Source: Sphaeroforma sirkka
Lineage: Eukaryota; Opisthokonta; Ichthyosporea; Ichthyophonida
Direction: 5' to 3'
NCBI GenBank assembly: GCA_001586965.3
Contig: LUCW03000120.1
Coordinates: 135,001 to 196,582 of the forward strand
Length of the DNA stretch: 61,582 nt
This document shows, piece by piece, positions 21,398 through 32,171 of this stretch (positions are counted from its first letter, which is position 1; every line of letters starts with the position of its first letter). Under the pieces are notes generated by a model. The model made no database searches. It was not told the origin of the DNA and saw nothing but the letters and a program-made list of their open reading frames with translations. The position numbers and the translations under genes were made by a program.

Positions 21398-22055
21398 ATG
21401 AGGGTGTCTGAGTCGGATAGGAGCTTCATATTTGGAGCAGTGATGGCAATACAAGACCCATTGCTGATGTCAGACAACCGAGTCTATTTTCAAGTACAAA
21501 TCAACGGACGTACGTTCAAAGCCTTGATAGACACGGGAGCAAATAGAAGTTGTATCTTTCAGACATCCGCAGACCTCCTTGGCCGACAAATAACTCCGGC
21601 ACCACCTGGGTCATTTATATATTTAGCTGACAAGGCGTTGCGAACTCCTCGACTGGGGACGACGGAAGTGGTACTTATAAGGTACGGTACCAGTATTATC
21701 GACGGTTCATTAGAATTGATGAACTTGCCGACGGGTATAGATGTCATAGTGGGGCAAGATATGTTGAAAGGCTTGTGCCAATACATAGGCGGTATCCGAT
21801 CGCCACTTGCACCAATAGACCCCACAGAACTAGATGAGCTCCTCGAACCCATGCCACGCCGACAAGCACCTAACACGACGGAACCCGTCGATGTACGCTA
21901 ACGGTTGACACAGGATTTGGAAGCCAATGCGAAGATTGCCGACAACGCGCGCTGTCGTCTGGAAGGGAGTGAGGTAACCATCCCAGTAACTCATGAACAA
22001 GCGTTGCAGATAGAGATCGACGTGTAACTTCGTATCCGATCGATGGCTCCCCTAT
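21398..22055 (+). pseudogene. pol: Family B protease
   Basis: Aspartic protease with ALIDTGANRSC (canonical DTG) and a hydrophobic-Gly flap/dimer segment (VIVGQDML). A TAA at 21899-21901 replaces the GAA of the minus arm, and a second stop lies near 22025. It would process Gag-Pol. Confidence 0.82.
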
Positions 22056-23012
22056 GTGAATGAACAAGTGAAGAATTGGTTGACGGATTTGGTGATTACG
22101 AAACGAACGACGCCAACGACTGTTAATCTTCCTCTCCTTGCGGTACCGACATTCGATGCGGAAGGCAACGTCAAGAAGGTACGCGTGTGTTTAGATATGC
22201 GTGCCGTTAAAGTGCTTTTTCCTGGTGACCAGTTCCTGATCCCCAAGGTCAACGAACTTATATCTCGCCTCAAGAGTAAGAAGTACTACACGACGCTGGA
22301 CATATCGGCTGCATACCACAGGCTGCCCATCCATACAGACTCACAATACTTATTTAGTTTTACACACGAACGTTATCAGTACTCGTTCACATCAGCACCG
22401 TTCGGTCTTCATGTACTCACGCAGCAGTTCCAACGGACCTTGAGTAATGGCTTACCGGTTCACCACTATATCGATGACATAGATATCGCAAATGACGATT
22501 ATGACGAACACGTTAGGGCGGTGCAGAAGGTGATACAACGCTTATCATACCACAGTTTTAAGCTTAACCCTGCCAAGTGCCACTTCGCTATTTCCAAAGT
22601 CATGATCCTAGGGAAGGAAGTGTCGGCACAAGGCATTGACATTGACCATGAAAAGCAGGCCAAGCTGATCGACTGGCCCACACCACTACAGTACAAAGAT
22701 ATAGCCTCCACGTTGGGATTAGCAAATTACCTCCACGAACATCTGCCTAATTTCGCGAACACGGTTGCATCCTTGCGCGAATTTTTCAAACTCAAACCAA
22801 AAGAGTTGGTAGGTGATCGTTGGGAGGAGAGACATGCACAGGCGTGGCAAGCAATGAAGGACGCAGTGGTGAATGCTGTGACGTTACACTTTCCGGTCGA
22901 CGGCATTCCTTTGAACTTGGAAACCGACGCTAGCGATTACGGTTTGGGGGAGAGCTATTCCAATGGGTCGACGGTAAGAAACATTTTTCAATGTTCTTTA
23001 GTAAGACTCTGA
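22056..23012 (+). CDS. pol: Family B reverse transcriptase
   Basis: RT blocks: LDISAAYHRLP, SFTSAPFGLHVLTQQFQRTL and catalytic YIDD. The RNase H start ETDASDYG is visible before a frame change near 22940-22990. A 9-bp in-frame deletion is present just before the YIDD region compared with the minus arm. Confidence 0.85.
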   Translation: MNEQVKNWLTDLVITKRTTPTTVNLPLLAVPTFDAEGNVKKVRVCLDMRAVKVLFPGDQFLIPKVNELISRLKSKKYYTTLDISAAYHRLPIHTDSQYLFSFTHERYQYSFTSAPFGLHVLTQQFQRTLSNGLPVHHYIDDIDIANDDYDEHVRAVQKVIQRLSYHSFKLNPAKCHFAISKVMILGKEVSAQGIDIDHEKQAKLIDWPTPLQYKDIASTLGLANYLHEHLPNFANTVASLREFFKLKPKELVGDRWEERHAQAWQAMKDAVVNAVTLHFPVDGIPLNLETDASDYGLGESYSNGSTVRNIFQCSLVRL

Positions 23013-23268
23013 ACCATGCGCAACAGAACTACGCCACACCTATGAAGGAGTTACTTGCATTGGTATATGGACTGACACATTTCAGGGAATACTTGGATGG
23101 GCAACGGTTTGCGGTCTTCACGGACCACAAGGCTCTTGTGTATATGAACACACAGCTCAAACTTAATCCGATGCTTCAGAGATGGCATTATATCATCGCG
23201 CCATTCAACTTTACCATATCGCATATACCAGGAGAGACAAATGTGCTCCCGGACATGTTAAGTAGAGT
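22991..23268 (+). CDS. pol: Family B RNase H, 3' part
   Basis: Follows RT after a frame change: FFSKTLNHAQQNY, the FTDHKALVYM motif and the HIPGETNVLPDMLSR end block. The homology stops at the palindrome centre (23269). No methyltransferase-like domain or integrase follows. Confidence 0.8.
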
Positions 23269-23292
23269 ACACGAGGGGACTCTACTTAACAT
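23255..23292. repeat. Centre of the family B palindrome
   Basis: ATGTTAAGTAGAGT (23255-23268) and its exact reverse complement (23279-23292) flank a 10-nt spacer. This is where the plus arm ends in RNase H and the minus arm begins, so it marks the fold-back join. Confidence 0.85.
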
Positions 23293-23901
23293 AATGTCAA
23301 TGCCTTGTGCCGATACTTTCTTCCCTAGGATCATGACTTCGGAGATAGCGAAGTGGCACTTGGCAGGGTTAAGCTTAAAACTGTGGTATGATAAGCGTTG
23401 TATCACCTTCTGCACCGTCCTAACGTGTTCGTCATAACCGTCACTGGCGATAACTATGTCATCGATATAGTGGTGAACCGGTAAGCCATCAAGTATTGTA
23501 CTCAAGGTACGTTGGAACTGCTGCGTGAGTACATGAAGACCGAACGGTGCTGATGTGAACGAGTACTGATAACGTTCGTGTGTAAAACTAAATAAGTATT
23601 GTGAGTCTGGATGGATGGGCAGCCTGTGGTATGCAGCCGATATGTCCAGCGTTGTGTAGTACTTCTTACTCTTGAGGCGAGATATGAGTTCGTTGACCTT
23701 GGGGATCAGGAACTGGTCACCAGGAATAAGCGCGTTAACGGCACGCATGTCTAAACACACGCGTACCTTCTTGACGTTGCCTTCCGCATCGAATGTCGGT
23801 ACCGCAAGGAGAGGAAGATTAACAGTCGTTGGTGTCGTTCGTTTCGTGATCACCAAATCCGTCAACCACTTCTTCACTTGTTCATCCACATAGGGAGCCA
23901 T
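23279..23901 (-). pseudogene. pol: Family B minus arm: RT
   Basis: RT with the same blocks as the plus arm and YIDD, reading from MAPYVDEQVKKWL to the QGIDI segment, where it jumps to the palindrome centre. The RT thumb and RNase H (present in the plus arm) are deleted. Confidence 0.85.
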
Positions 23902-24320
23902 CGATCGGATACGAAGTTACGCGCCGATCGCCGCATCTGCAACGCTTGTTCATGGGTTACTGGGATGGTTACCTCACTCCCTTCCAGACGACAGCGCGCG
24001 TTGTCGGCAATTTTCGCATTGGCTTCCAAATCCTGTGCCAACCGTTCGCGTACATCGACGGGTTCCGTCGTGTTAGGTGCTTGTCGGCGTGGTATGGGTT
24101 CGAGGATCTCTTCTAGTTCTTTGGGGTCTATTGGTGCAAGTGGCGATTGGATACCGCCTATGTATAGGCCCAAGCCTTTCAACATATCTTGCCCCACTAT
24201 AACATCTATACCCGTCGGCAAGTTCATCAATTCTAATGAACCGTCGATAATTCTGGTACCGTACCTTATAGGTACCACTTCCGTCGTCCCCAGTCGAGGA
24301 GTTCGCACCGCCTTGTCAGC
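23874..24320 (-). pseudogene. pol: Family B minus arm: protease, N-truncated
   Basis: Begins inside the protease (YLADKAVRTPRLGTTEV) directly fused to the gag segment NRQDRLSTKLRQQQQRQ, so about 1.6 kb including the DTG active site is deleted. The protease-RT join is in frame except for a shift near 23900. Confidence 0.8.
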
Positions 24321-25203
24321 TAAATATTGGCGTTGCTGTTGTTGGCGCAGTTTCGTACTTAATCGGTCCTGTCTATTCTTCACCGCCTGCTTACCTTGAG
24401 GATTCTGTCTGGCTAATACTTGTTCATGTGCGAACTCTTGAAAAGTTGGTGTGTTCTCACTGGCAGACAGAGTATCATCCTCCTCGGTTGAACTGTCCTC
24501 TGACCCTGGTGATTTGTACCCGAGTCCATAAAACAGACGCTCACAGCCTTGAATTCGGAAGGTAGGGTTGTCTTCGTCCTCTGGTACTGCCTGTACCCGT
24601 TCGTGTGCGTCAGAAGAACTCTCCTTAGCGGCCGGCCCTATTGTAGTTCATCCGGCGTTTATGCGCTGTAACCTCTGTTCGTATTTTTCAAAGAGAGACT
24701 GCTGTTGTGTCATCAGCTCCGTGAGTTTCTGAGCTGACGATTGTTCCCGTGCCGTTTCCTTGTTGTTGGTACGGTTCCGGTGACGCTTCCGCTTGTTAGG
24801 TGGGAGGCGTGGTGGGTCATTACTGGGAAATAAGGCCCCTGGAGTATCCCGAGACGAACGAGGGGACAGCCCTTCACTGGCTACCTGTTCACCAATAAAA
24901 GTCTGACTACTATCCGCACGCGGGTCGGGTACTTCCTTGGTCTCACCCTCGAATATGACATCCTCGTCAGATTGTGCAGGTCCATTTTTTGTTTGCTGTT
25001 GGTGGCTGCTTGTCGTCCGCGGAAATAATGTGTGGAGCCCCAAGATGTGTCTGTTGTTGCCCCTCCAGAGCCTGACTTGAGTGCGGAGCGGAGCGTTCCG
25101 TATGGGACTGACGACGTTTAGTTCCACGTCGGTCGATATCATCTTCCTTGCGGCGCTCAGGATTCAAGAGTTGCTGTCTACGACTTTGGCGGGGGTAGGA
25201 CAT
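24321..25203 (-). pseudogene. gag: Family B minus arm: gag N-terminal part
   Basis: Starts at the ATG complementary to 25201-25203 with the same first residues as the plus arm. A frame change near 25000 and a stop near 24648 break it. It matches 19174-20055 of the plus arm. Confidence 0.8.
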
Positions 25204-26702
25204 GGTTGGTGAGTTGTTTGTCAATGGAGAACTAGAAATGTGTGCGAATGAACTGATAGAGTACTGAATATAAATATCCATTTTCTATTAAATTTCATCC
25301 TTCAAACACATAACGTCTCGACATCGATCTCCGAGGAACTCGTGGGTTCCCTCGTGACTGTTTTATTTCCTACACTAACATAAGTAGTGTGGATAGTCTA
25401 TATACTCTAACACTACCAGCTGTCTTACTCTTCATCCCACAATAACATATGGTTGAGTGCCTCATTAGTCGGAGCCACTTCTTGTTCTACTCTTCGCCAG
25501 CTCTTACTCCGGCCTAATGACGGCCTATTCGCAGGACCCTGTTGGGAACTTCCCTCATCGCTCCTCTTTTACTCTTCTTACCCGTGATGTCCTTGTCATG
25601 TGCTGTTGCGGTTGTTGGAATATGCTTTTTGATCTAAGAACGATTGCTCGTTATTGCACTCCTAAACTATGCTGCCGTCAACCACACCTTCTGTGCATAC
25701 TGTTGATCCTCTCCGTTGACCTGATTCATCTGGAAGTTCTAGTGATTTGAGTGTGTTCGCATATCATTTTCACAATTTAACCTTGTATTTACTTGCATCG
25801 TTCGTGTTATGTGCGCCCCCACCCTTATATGCTCCTAATAACTCACAGGTGCTTACTTGTGTCTCTGTATGCTTCCTAATATCCCATTCTGAAATTTTTT
25901 GTAAAATAATCTAGTATGCCGCTGATTCATTGCGTCATCGTACTAACCGAGTCGGTACTAACCATGTACATCTCCCATCTCTACTACACTACTGTGGATC
26001 CTAAAGAACTTTCTTCTAACAACTTCTTAAATACAATTTAAGCTCATTAGCTTGCAATTCGATTTGTACCTGTCTCACACTGAAAACAACCTTCCTACCT
26101 GTACTCACACATGACTACTTATCTGTGGAATCTGACTGATTGTCTGATTTCGTCATTTGATCGTCGTGAGACTTTCCTTGTTGACCCTGGTTAATGTTAT
26201 GCTTGATTGGAATGTTCGCTCTTCGGGTTTACTCGTATTAGTAGATTCTTTCTTCATCCTCGTCGTCCACACGTCGTTAAACCAACGACCGGATAATCTA
26301 AATCGTTCATTTTGATGCGACATTCTCTGTTCGCATTGTCTTTCAATTGTTATACTTATAACAAAAAAATATGTGCCAGCTACTGACTAATTCATATTCT
26401 GTAGCTTTCTCTGTAATTACTAATAAACTAACAACTTCTATGGTAAGTTAAAAATGTAGTAAGTATACGCGAGATAACTGTATCTCAACGTTCTCCTTCC
26501 TCAGGGAGGGGGACGTTGTTCATTTATTAGTAACTATAAACAGTAATCCTAAAATGACTGACTCTTAAATGAGTCATTAGTCATGTGCTGTAAAACCAGC
26601 AAAACCCTAAAACCCAGTTTATCAGATTATTCTGATAAACTGTAAAACTTGTAATAAACCCAAAATAATCAAATAAATATAAGTACTTGTATTCTGACCA
26701 CA
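25204..26702 (-). repeat. Family B minus arm: leader and 5' LTR
   Basis: Reverse complement of 17887-19173 with deletions and substitutions. The LTR start TGTGGTCAG is at 26702. It carries the same strong hairpin (26625-26652), and an intact AACCCTAAAACCC where the plus arm has a changed copy. Confidence 0.85.
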
Positions 26703-27092
26703 ATGCCATTCCCTATTTTCAAAGTCAAAGGATATCGATTGTCCCGTGAAACTGGTTTGCAAGATGTAAGTTTCCACCCAAAACAGACGCGAATTCCAAC
26801 CCTTGTTGTTATCCGCATTAGATACTTTAGCAATGTGCACAATGTACTTCGCAGCATGCTCGCAAGGGATACCTTCAGACATGCAAACGCTGGTGGATTA
26901 TTTGGCTCAGCAGCCACCTTTCCTCCGGATGCACCTAGACCTGAGTCAACCGATTTCTTACGTTTCCGTTTAGTCAGAGTTGGTGGCGGTTGTGTCGGCG
27001 TGACCTCAGTTGCTTCAGCTGGTGCTGATGGTACCGGGGGTGTTTTCTGCTTTACTGTTGTGAGGTCGTGTTTGTATTCGATAAAGCGCTAA
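26703..27092 (-). pseudogene. Unrecognised degenerate coding sequence
   Basis: On the minus strand two frames, joined by a shift near 26880-26920, give a Pro/Thr/Lys-rich start followed by a compact segment (SEGIPCEHAAKYIVH and RLFWVETYIL). The Thr/Pro-rich linker and basic KRKRKK patch suggest a nuclear or Gag-like protein, but there is no recognisable family. The sequence is cut at 26702 by the family B palindrome. Confidence 0.35.
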
Positions 27093-27147
27093 ATGATCGC
27101 CATGAATTAGAAATCAATGGAGTGCATTGATCTGCCCCCGATAGTAA

Positions 27148-27363
27148 GTGCAGGGGCAGGTAGAATTTGATTCGGAAACTAAAAAGGTGGACAAACAATT
27201 GACGGTATATAGAATTCATATCGAAAGGAACAATGAAGAATTACAAAATTATGATGCATGGGGTGGACCTCGCCTCACGCTATCAGAGATAGACTTACTT
27301 GTACATGAAAGTGAGTACATAAGAAAACTCACCAACCGAAAGCCACCCATTAATGATTGGTGA
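27148..27363 (+). CDS. Short frame, possible gag remnant
   Basis: 72 codons, no ATG start, in-frame stops just upstream, ending at TGA. The helical, charged composition is loosely like the helix in the gag fragment at 10640-10790. No motif. It may be a fragment of a longer gene. Confidence 0.25.
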   Translation: MQGQVEFDSETKKVDKQLTVYRIHIERNNEELQNYDAWGGPRLTLSEIDLLVHESEYIRKLTNRKPPINDW

Positions 27364-27559
27364 CAACCAATCGATCAAAGGGAAGACAGGAACAAGAAGA
27401 GACGAACGCTACGAAAAGAGGTGTCTATTAACAATCTGAAAAGCAAGAAAGTGTGCCTTAGTAAACTGTAAGAAGTATAAAATAAAATATATATGTTATC
27501 TCTTTATTTACTTTCCTACTACTGGTTCTCCATTACGATTTTTCAATGTAATAACATTG
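27364..27559. other. No feature seen
   Basis: A short AT-rich interval between the two small remnants. No LTR end or frame. Confidence 0.3.
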
Positions 27560-27850
27560 ATTTTAAACCCCGACTGGGATACACAGCATGTTTAAGACGT
27601 TCTTATCTGTATATCATCAAAGCTTGTCGTGCAGGGCTATGTTGACTATAATCTATAGTCTCAATGGGCAACCTAATCCAAGGATTGTACTTATAACGAA
27701 TCGTCGCAGTATTAAAATCTGGAGCCACGTTCATGTACGGTTCAATTACTTCTATAGTCGGGCGATTGCTAACAATACTTGCTATAATTCCGCGGTCACG
27801 CCAAGTATTATCGCCGTCGGTGCTTCCTGAGCTCGAGAGTTCAGCTAATC
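27560..27850 (-). pseudogene. Remnant of an unrecognised protein
   Basis: One minus-strand frame reads through about 90 codons with a single TAA where a Gln is plausible. It has an ordered composition (GIIASIVSNRPTIEVIEPYM, then a PWIRLPIETIDYS segment). I do not recognise it. It lies downstream, on the same strand, of the XPG-like pseudogene and could be part of the same element. Confidence 0.4.
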
Positions 27851-27993
27851 GCTACATAGTGGCATGGACAATATTTTTTTGGTACAGGATTAGGTAATGA
27901 ACATAATGCTACATGTACATATATATTGCATCCGATTTTGATTTTTATATATATTTCGCATATGAGTCAAAAACCCAGTAACGGATGTACCGG

Positions 27994-28712
27994 TCATAGA
28001 CCGCCCGCTGTCGCGCGTACATAGACAATAGACTGTTCTCCTTTATCCTGATCATGAGCAAATCCGATTTTTACAGTCACTGCTTTTTTCTTTTGTTGTT
28101 TGTCCTGGCGTGTGCTACAGTATCCATTTTCTCTATCGAAGTAATATCGTATGTTGTCTTCACTCACGACAACTTTTTCTCCATTCGACTGTGTGTAATC
28201 AATCATTGTAGTATGAGAAAGTTCTTCTGTGTACACCGCTTGCTGATTTTGTTGTTTTCTCAACAATTTTTTTGGCACTTCTTTGACTGGAACACGTGTA
28301 GTCGAAGCAATGCGGGTAATCATATCAGCAGTAACATATTCACGCAGTTCTGCTGTGCATGTAATGCGTGATCGGATAAACAGTACATGTTCCCTATAGT
28401 ATATATTAAGCTAAGCACGGGACATACTATCAAAGTCAAGCGGTGGCTTATCCTTCTCAAACATAGTGATTCGACGCGGACACGCTCTATCTGTAGCAGC
28501 CTCTAAAAAGCAAAGTTCACTGTCGACTTCTGTACCGCCGTATGCTCATTGTATACAGTACGCTGTAGTCACTGTTCGTCTAGGTCCTAGCCACGGTAAG
28601 TGGCACTCGACCACACCGTACGCATTGTGGTAAGTCTCTGTTTAACATAAATAAACTGATTTTCGTAGCGTGACACATATCGTTTACCAGTTGGGTCGTA
28701 CACCGGTTGACA
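27994..28712 (-). pseudogene. XPG/FEN1-like nuclease gene, C-terminal part and beyond
   Basis: Begins CQPVYDPTGKRYVSRYEN. The 'F..Q-VYDP' element is typical just after the helical arch/H3TH region of XPG-family nucleases. The coding sense continues in two frames (shift near 28640) to a stop at 27994, with a TGA and a TAG inside. The last 200 residues (basic, KKLLRKQQNQQ, then SIVYVRATAGGL) match no domain I know. It joins directly to 29270-30097 when the solo LTR and its duplication are removed. Confidence 0.6.
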
Positions 28713-29269
28713 GTAATGTATACTTCGATGGATATTTCTATGCTTTAAACTATGTTCTATAAACTAAGATACAATTTAAGTCAGTTAGGGTTTAGCAGTG
28801 GTAGCTTGTGTAAGAATGATCGGGACTGCCTCTTGGTAAGAGCCTTAATATCCTCGATCACACAGGACGTACCTCTAGCTGTACTTTATTAAATAACTTT
28901 CACTAGAAGTACTAAGAGTTCATGACCACATGCCTAATTTAAGTCAAGTTAATACATTGGCTAATATAAATAAAGTTCCATCTGAAGAAAAGTTAAAAAA
29001 GAAAAAGACTTGTTGGATTTTGGAGATTGGCGGGAAGACCAAAACCTGTAAGTAGTAGTTCAGAGATTATAGAATTTAGTTTATAATATCCTACATCTAC
29101 TATCGTCTCAAATAGGTCCAAGTAAATGAGTCATTCCATATACTCAGGCTATTGGAGCCATCAAAGTGAATTTAGAACACTTTGGAAATATTGGAAAAAG
29201 AATTTGTATTAAATTATTATAAATACAATTAAAATCCAATATGTTACGGAGACCGTATTTCTACAGTAA
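28713..29269 (-). mobile_element. Solo LTR of family A with target-site duplication
   Basis: 549 bp from TGTAGAAATACGG (29265) to GTATACA (28717) on the minus strand, flanked on both sides by GTAA (28713-28716 and 29266-29269). This is the product expected from LTR-LTR recombination of an integrated element. It interrupts the XPG-like frame between the codons for MFY and CQPVYDP. Confidence 0.88.
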
Positions 29270-30097
29270 AACATTTGAGTAGCTTTAGTAACCTCCATCC
29301 TTGCAGCTTTTAGTTTTGTATCATCTTCTTTATACTGCTCCTGTAACATACTATCTACAGTCGTGAATCCACGCCAAATATTTTTGAGATGCCTGTGCGT
29401 TCTCTATAATCCGTTTTAAACAGAGAAGCACATAGATAGACTATGTCATTGAAACCATATAATGTGATGTAATATAAGAACTCGTGTGGTTCGCTGGGCC
29501 AGTCTCCATTGCTTTGGGGATCGGCGTGTCTTAGTAGTTTTTTTGGAATGTCCCCTCGATCTAAAATTTGTCCCACGCCACGGGCAAAGTGCTTATCGAT
29601 TATTAGTTTGTCGCATCTTAATGCTATGTAGTCGCTATCATCTCAAATTATGTAGTGAACTACCCCTTGGCGCTGCAGGTAAGCTATCTGTTGCTCAGCT
29701 TCCTATGATGCAACAATAAAGGGGCAATCATGCTCAGCAAACACTGTCATGATGACACGCGCTGCTTCAAGACCGCAGCTACTTACCGCGACTTTGCAGG
29801 TTTTGTATAAAGAGCATTTTTCATTATCTAATCCGCCTTCGAGAACTTTCATAACTTTCTCCATTGCTGACTTTCTTGCTTCTGATCGCTTGGCAGTAGC
29901 TTATTTACCATCAATACGTTGACCATCGAATACAGGAAGGACCGTGTTGTTTATTCCCCATTCTGATATACTCTTCAATGTTCGCTATATATCAATTTAA
30001 ATCTCTCATAGCAATCTCTCTTGTCTTGGGCACACACTATATCTGTTGTGTGGACGTTCAGATATTTGTGTACAAGCATAGACATGTCGATGGTGAT
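29270..30097 (-). pseudogene. XPG/FEN1-like nuclease gene, catalytic part
   Basis: The minus strand encodes, in order: TIDMSMLVHKYL (N-domain Asp), LPVFDGQR (N-domain Asp), EAEQQIAYLQRQG (I-domain Glu pair), DDSDY (I-domain Asp pair) and a TDYRERTGISKIFG block matching the DY...GI helix-hairpin-helix region. These are the metal-binding acidic positions of the 5' flap endonuclease family. Several stops (after DGK, after VAS, before DDSD) and frameshifts make it a pseudogene. It is interrupted at both ends by retrotransposon insertions. Cellular FEN1/EXO1, large DNA viruses and some large mobile elements all carry this family. Confidence 0.75.
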
Positions 30098-30435
30098 TGT
30101 AGCATTTGGGTACCATTACTGGCATATTGTCAGATTCCAGATTCCCGAAATCTCAGGATTCCCAAATCCCGAGTTTCAGGTTTCTGACCCAATTCCTGAT
30201 ATTAGAGTCATCAGGAATATGGCGGGGCCTTTGGACAAATATCCAAGAGCCGCGTGTGAGAGAAACACTCAAGTGAAAATAGGAGTCTAGTGAATTATCA
30301 GAATTCTAAAGTTCACAATAAAGACTCGGGACGAATCTCTTCACCTAGGACTTAACATAGCTGAGAGATTCATACTTGAGAAGAGGTCTATTGTTTCCTT
30401 TGGTCGTATCTTTATCAGTACTCTCAAACTCTACA
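30098..30435 (+). repeat. 5' LTR of family C
   Basis: TGTAGCATTTGGG to CAAACTCTACA, 338 bp. It has a CACAATAAAGACTC polyadenylation-like signal near 30315. The internal sequence that follows begins with Ts and lacks a TGG primer-binding site. Confidence 0.92.
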
Positions 30436-32171
30436 TTTTTAACAATATCCTTACCACGGTAAGTAAGACAGAGAACAGAGACGTTAGTACATACCGACGT
30501 CCCGTTCAATAAGTTGCAGACACTATCTGAGTGAACCTAAAATCACACGTAGATCATATAGTAAACAACTCGAACCGGAGACGGAAAAGGGAGCCACAAC
30601 GGAGAAGAGACCCGGGAAAGGAGTGAATAGGGCAAAGAAAGGATAACTGCAAAGGAAGACTATCAAGAGAACCCGAGAACAACCCTAGGCTGCAGCGTTA
30701 ACAAACTAGTATGGTTAGCGTTAACAAACAGAGCTTCAAAGATATACCAGTAAACCGTTTTGGTGTGAATGCTGCACATGTGATTGAAAAATCAAGAATT
30801 TGATACATTCATCAATGTTGGGGCACTAAAAGTGTCATAGTGGTTTGTGTAGCAACACAAGAGAAAAAAAAATGTGTTATATGAATTGGGGTAAGAATGA
30901 ATCAAAATGGTGAATCAAGGCACAGACACGTATGTATCAATGAAACAGCAGTGTTGAGCAAAAATAGTAAGAAGCAGTGATCGAGCACACAGTGTGGTGA
31001 GTTGTACAAACACATATAGTGCACTACGAACGCACCGAATCACAGAATCAGAACCCAAATATCACCAGCACAAGGGATCAATCTCCAAACCACACACCAA
31101 CATGAAGTGCAGTAATATAACTACAAGTGATACGCGTAAGATATTAAGTATATACAATTACCATTCTATAGACAATAGAAGAGACCGTGTATATAACTCA
31201 GACGCGCCAATCTGTCAAGGATCAGGGGACAATCCAATTCAGAAGTGAAGGGACTGCCAATCGATAACAAAATACTTTGGTGCACGCGCTCTTATTACAC
31301 TAGTACATGTGTTGTGTGAGTATGTACATATATAGGTACTATAGTTACATGAATTGGCAACTCTGACTCAGAATCTAAGTGGGGCAAGAACCATAAGACC
31401 TGAATCAAGAGAAATATGTTTATTGTTAGGGCATACTTATATAAGTATAGCACCTGAGATATTACATATATTAAAAGACCAGCACATAGTAAGCTGGCAC
31501 AACGAGCCAGACGCTCATAACACCACTGGACCTCCAGTGGAAGTTAGCAGTGCTCATAATCTAATATACACGAGAAGGAATCAAATCGGACGAGTATACC
31601 AGTCAGCTAACAATAAGAGATTATTGACAGCAACGACTGAGAGATACAAGGGCGATATCTCCATAGCAATAGCTACTCAGATTTATAAGAACACAGGCTC
31701 AAAAGAATTGAGCCACGCACAATCTTCTGACACACAGTGATCAGAACGCCTATAGGCCAAAGAATCAACCTGTGTATATACCACGCGAGTTCGATAGTGT
31801 GACGTCACTTGGGTTTTCTGAACCCAAAACCCAGAACCTGATTACTAGGGTTTTTCAAAACCTAACCTCAGGAGTCTGATGATTAGGGTTTTTCAAACCT
31901 AACAACAGATTGAACTGATAACATATCAAACACACACACGCACAGAAGTGAACACAACGCAAATGGACTACGACTTGAGCCCACACACAGCCAAGCGCAG
32001 CCAAAGCAAACACAAAACAGTCAACGACATCAAGTGCACAAACAGAAGCAAGAACAGCAAGACAAGCCAAACGAGCCAAAGCGAATAGCGAACAACGCAA
32101 CCGCACGCATACACCACCAACTATGTCTGAGAACACACCTCCTCCCCCAGGGGAAGGGATCCCCAAGGATC
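30436..32171 (+). other. Family C untranslated leader
   Basis: 1.7 kb between LTR and gag, unusually long. It contains two imperfect direct repeats of an 'agggtttttcaaaacctaac' unit near 31848-31903 and a 'gttaacaaac' duplication near 30698-30730. A 128-codon frame is listed separately. Confidence 0.6.
31354..31740 (+). CDS. Small ORF in family C leader
   Basis: 128 codons ending at TGA, without an ATG at its 5' end, so the start is uncertain. The composition looks protein-like but has no motif. It could be an accessory frame of the element or a chance frame. Confidence 0.25.
   Translation: MATLTQNLSGARTIRPESREICLLLGHTYISIAPEILHILKDQHIVSWHNEPDAHNTTGPPVEVSSAHNLIYTRRNQIGRVYQSANNKRLLTATTERYKGDISIAIATQIYKNTGSKELSHAQSSDTQ

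Larger units (their letters stand above)
17887..26702. mobile_element. Palindromic pair of family B Ty3-type elements
   Basis: Two copies of one LTR retrotransposon face each other tail to tail. The plus arm (17887-23268) has LTR, gag, protease, RT and RNase H. The minus arm (23279-26702) has LTR, part of gag, protease and RT. Both outer ends start TGTGGTCAGAATACAAG. Integrase, PPT and 3' LTR are absent from both arms. The arms differ by point changes and large deletions in the minus arm, so the inversion is not recent or the arms came from different copies. Confidence 0.88.
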
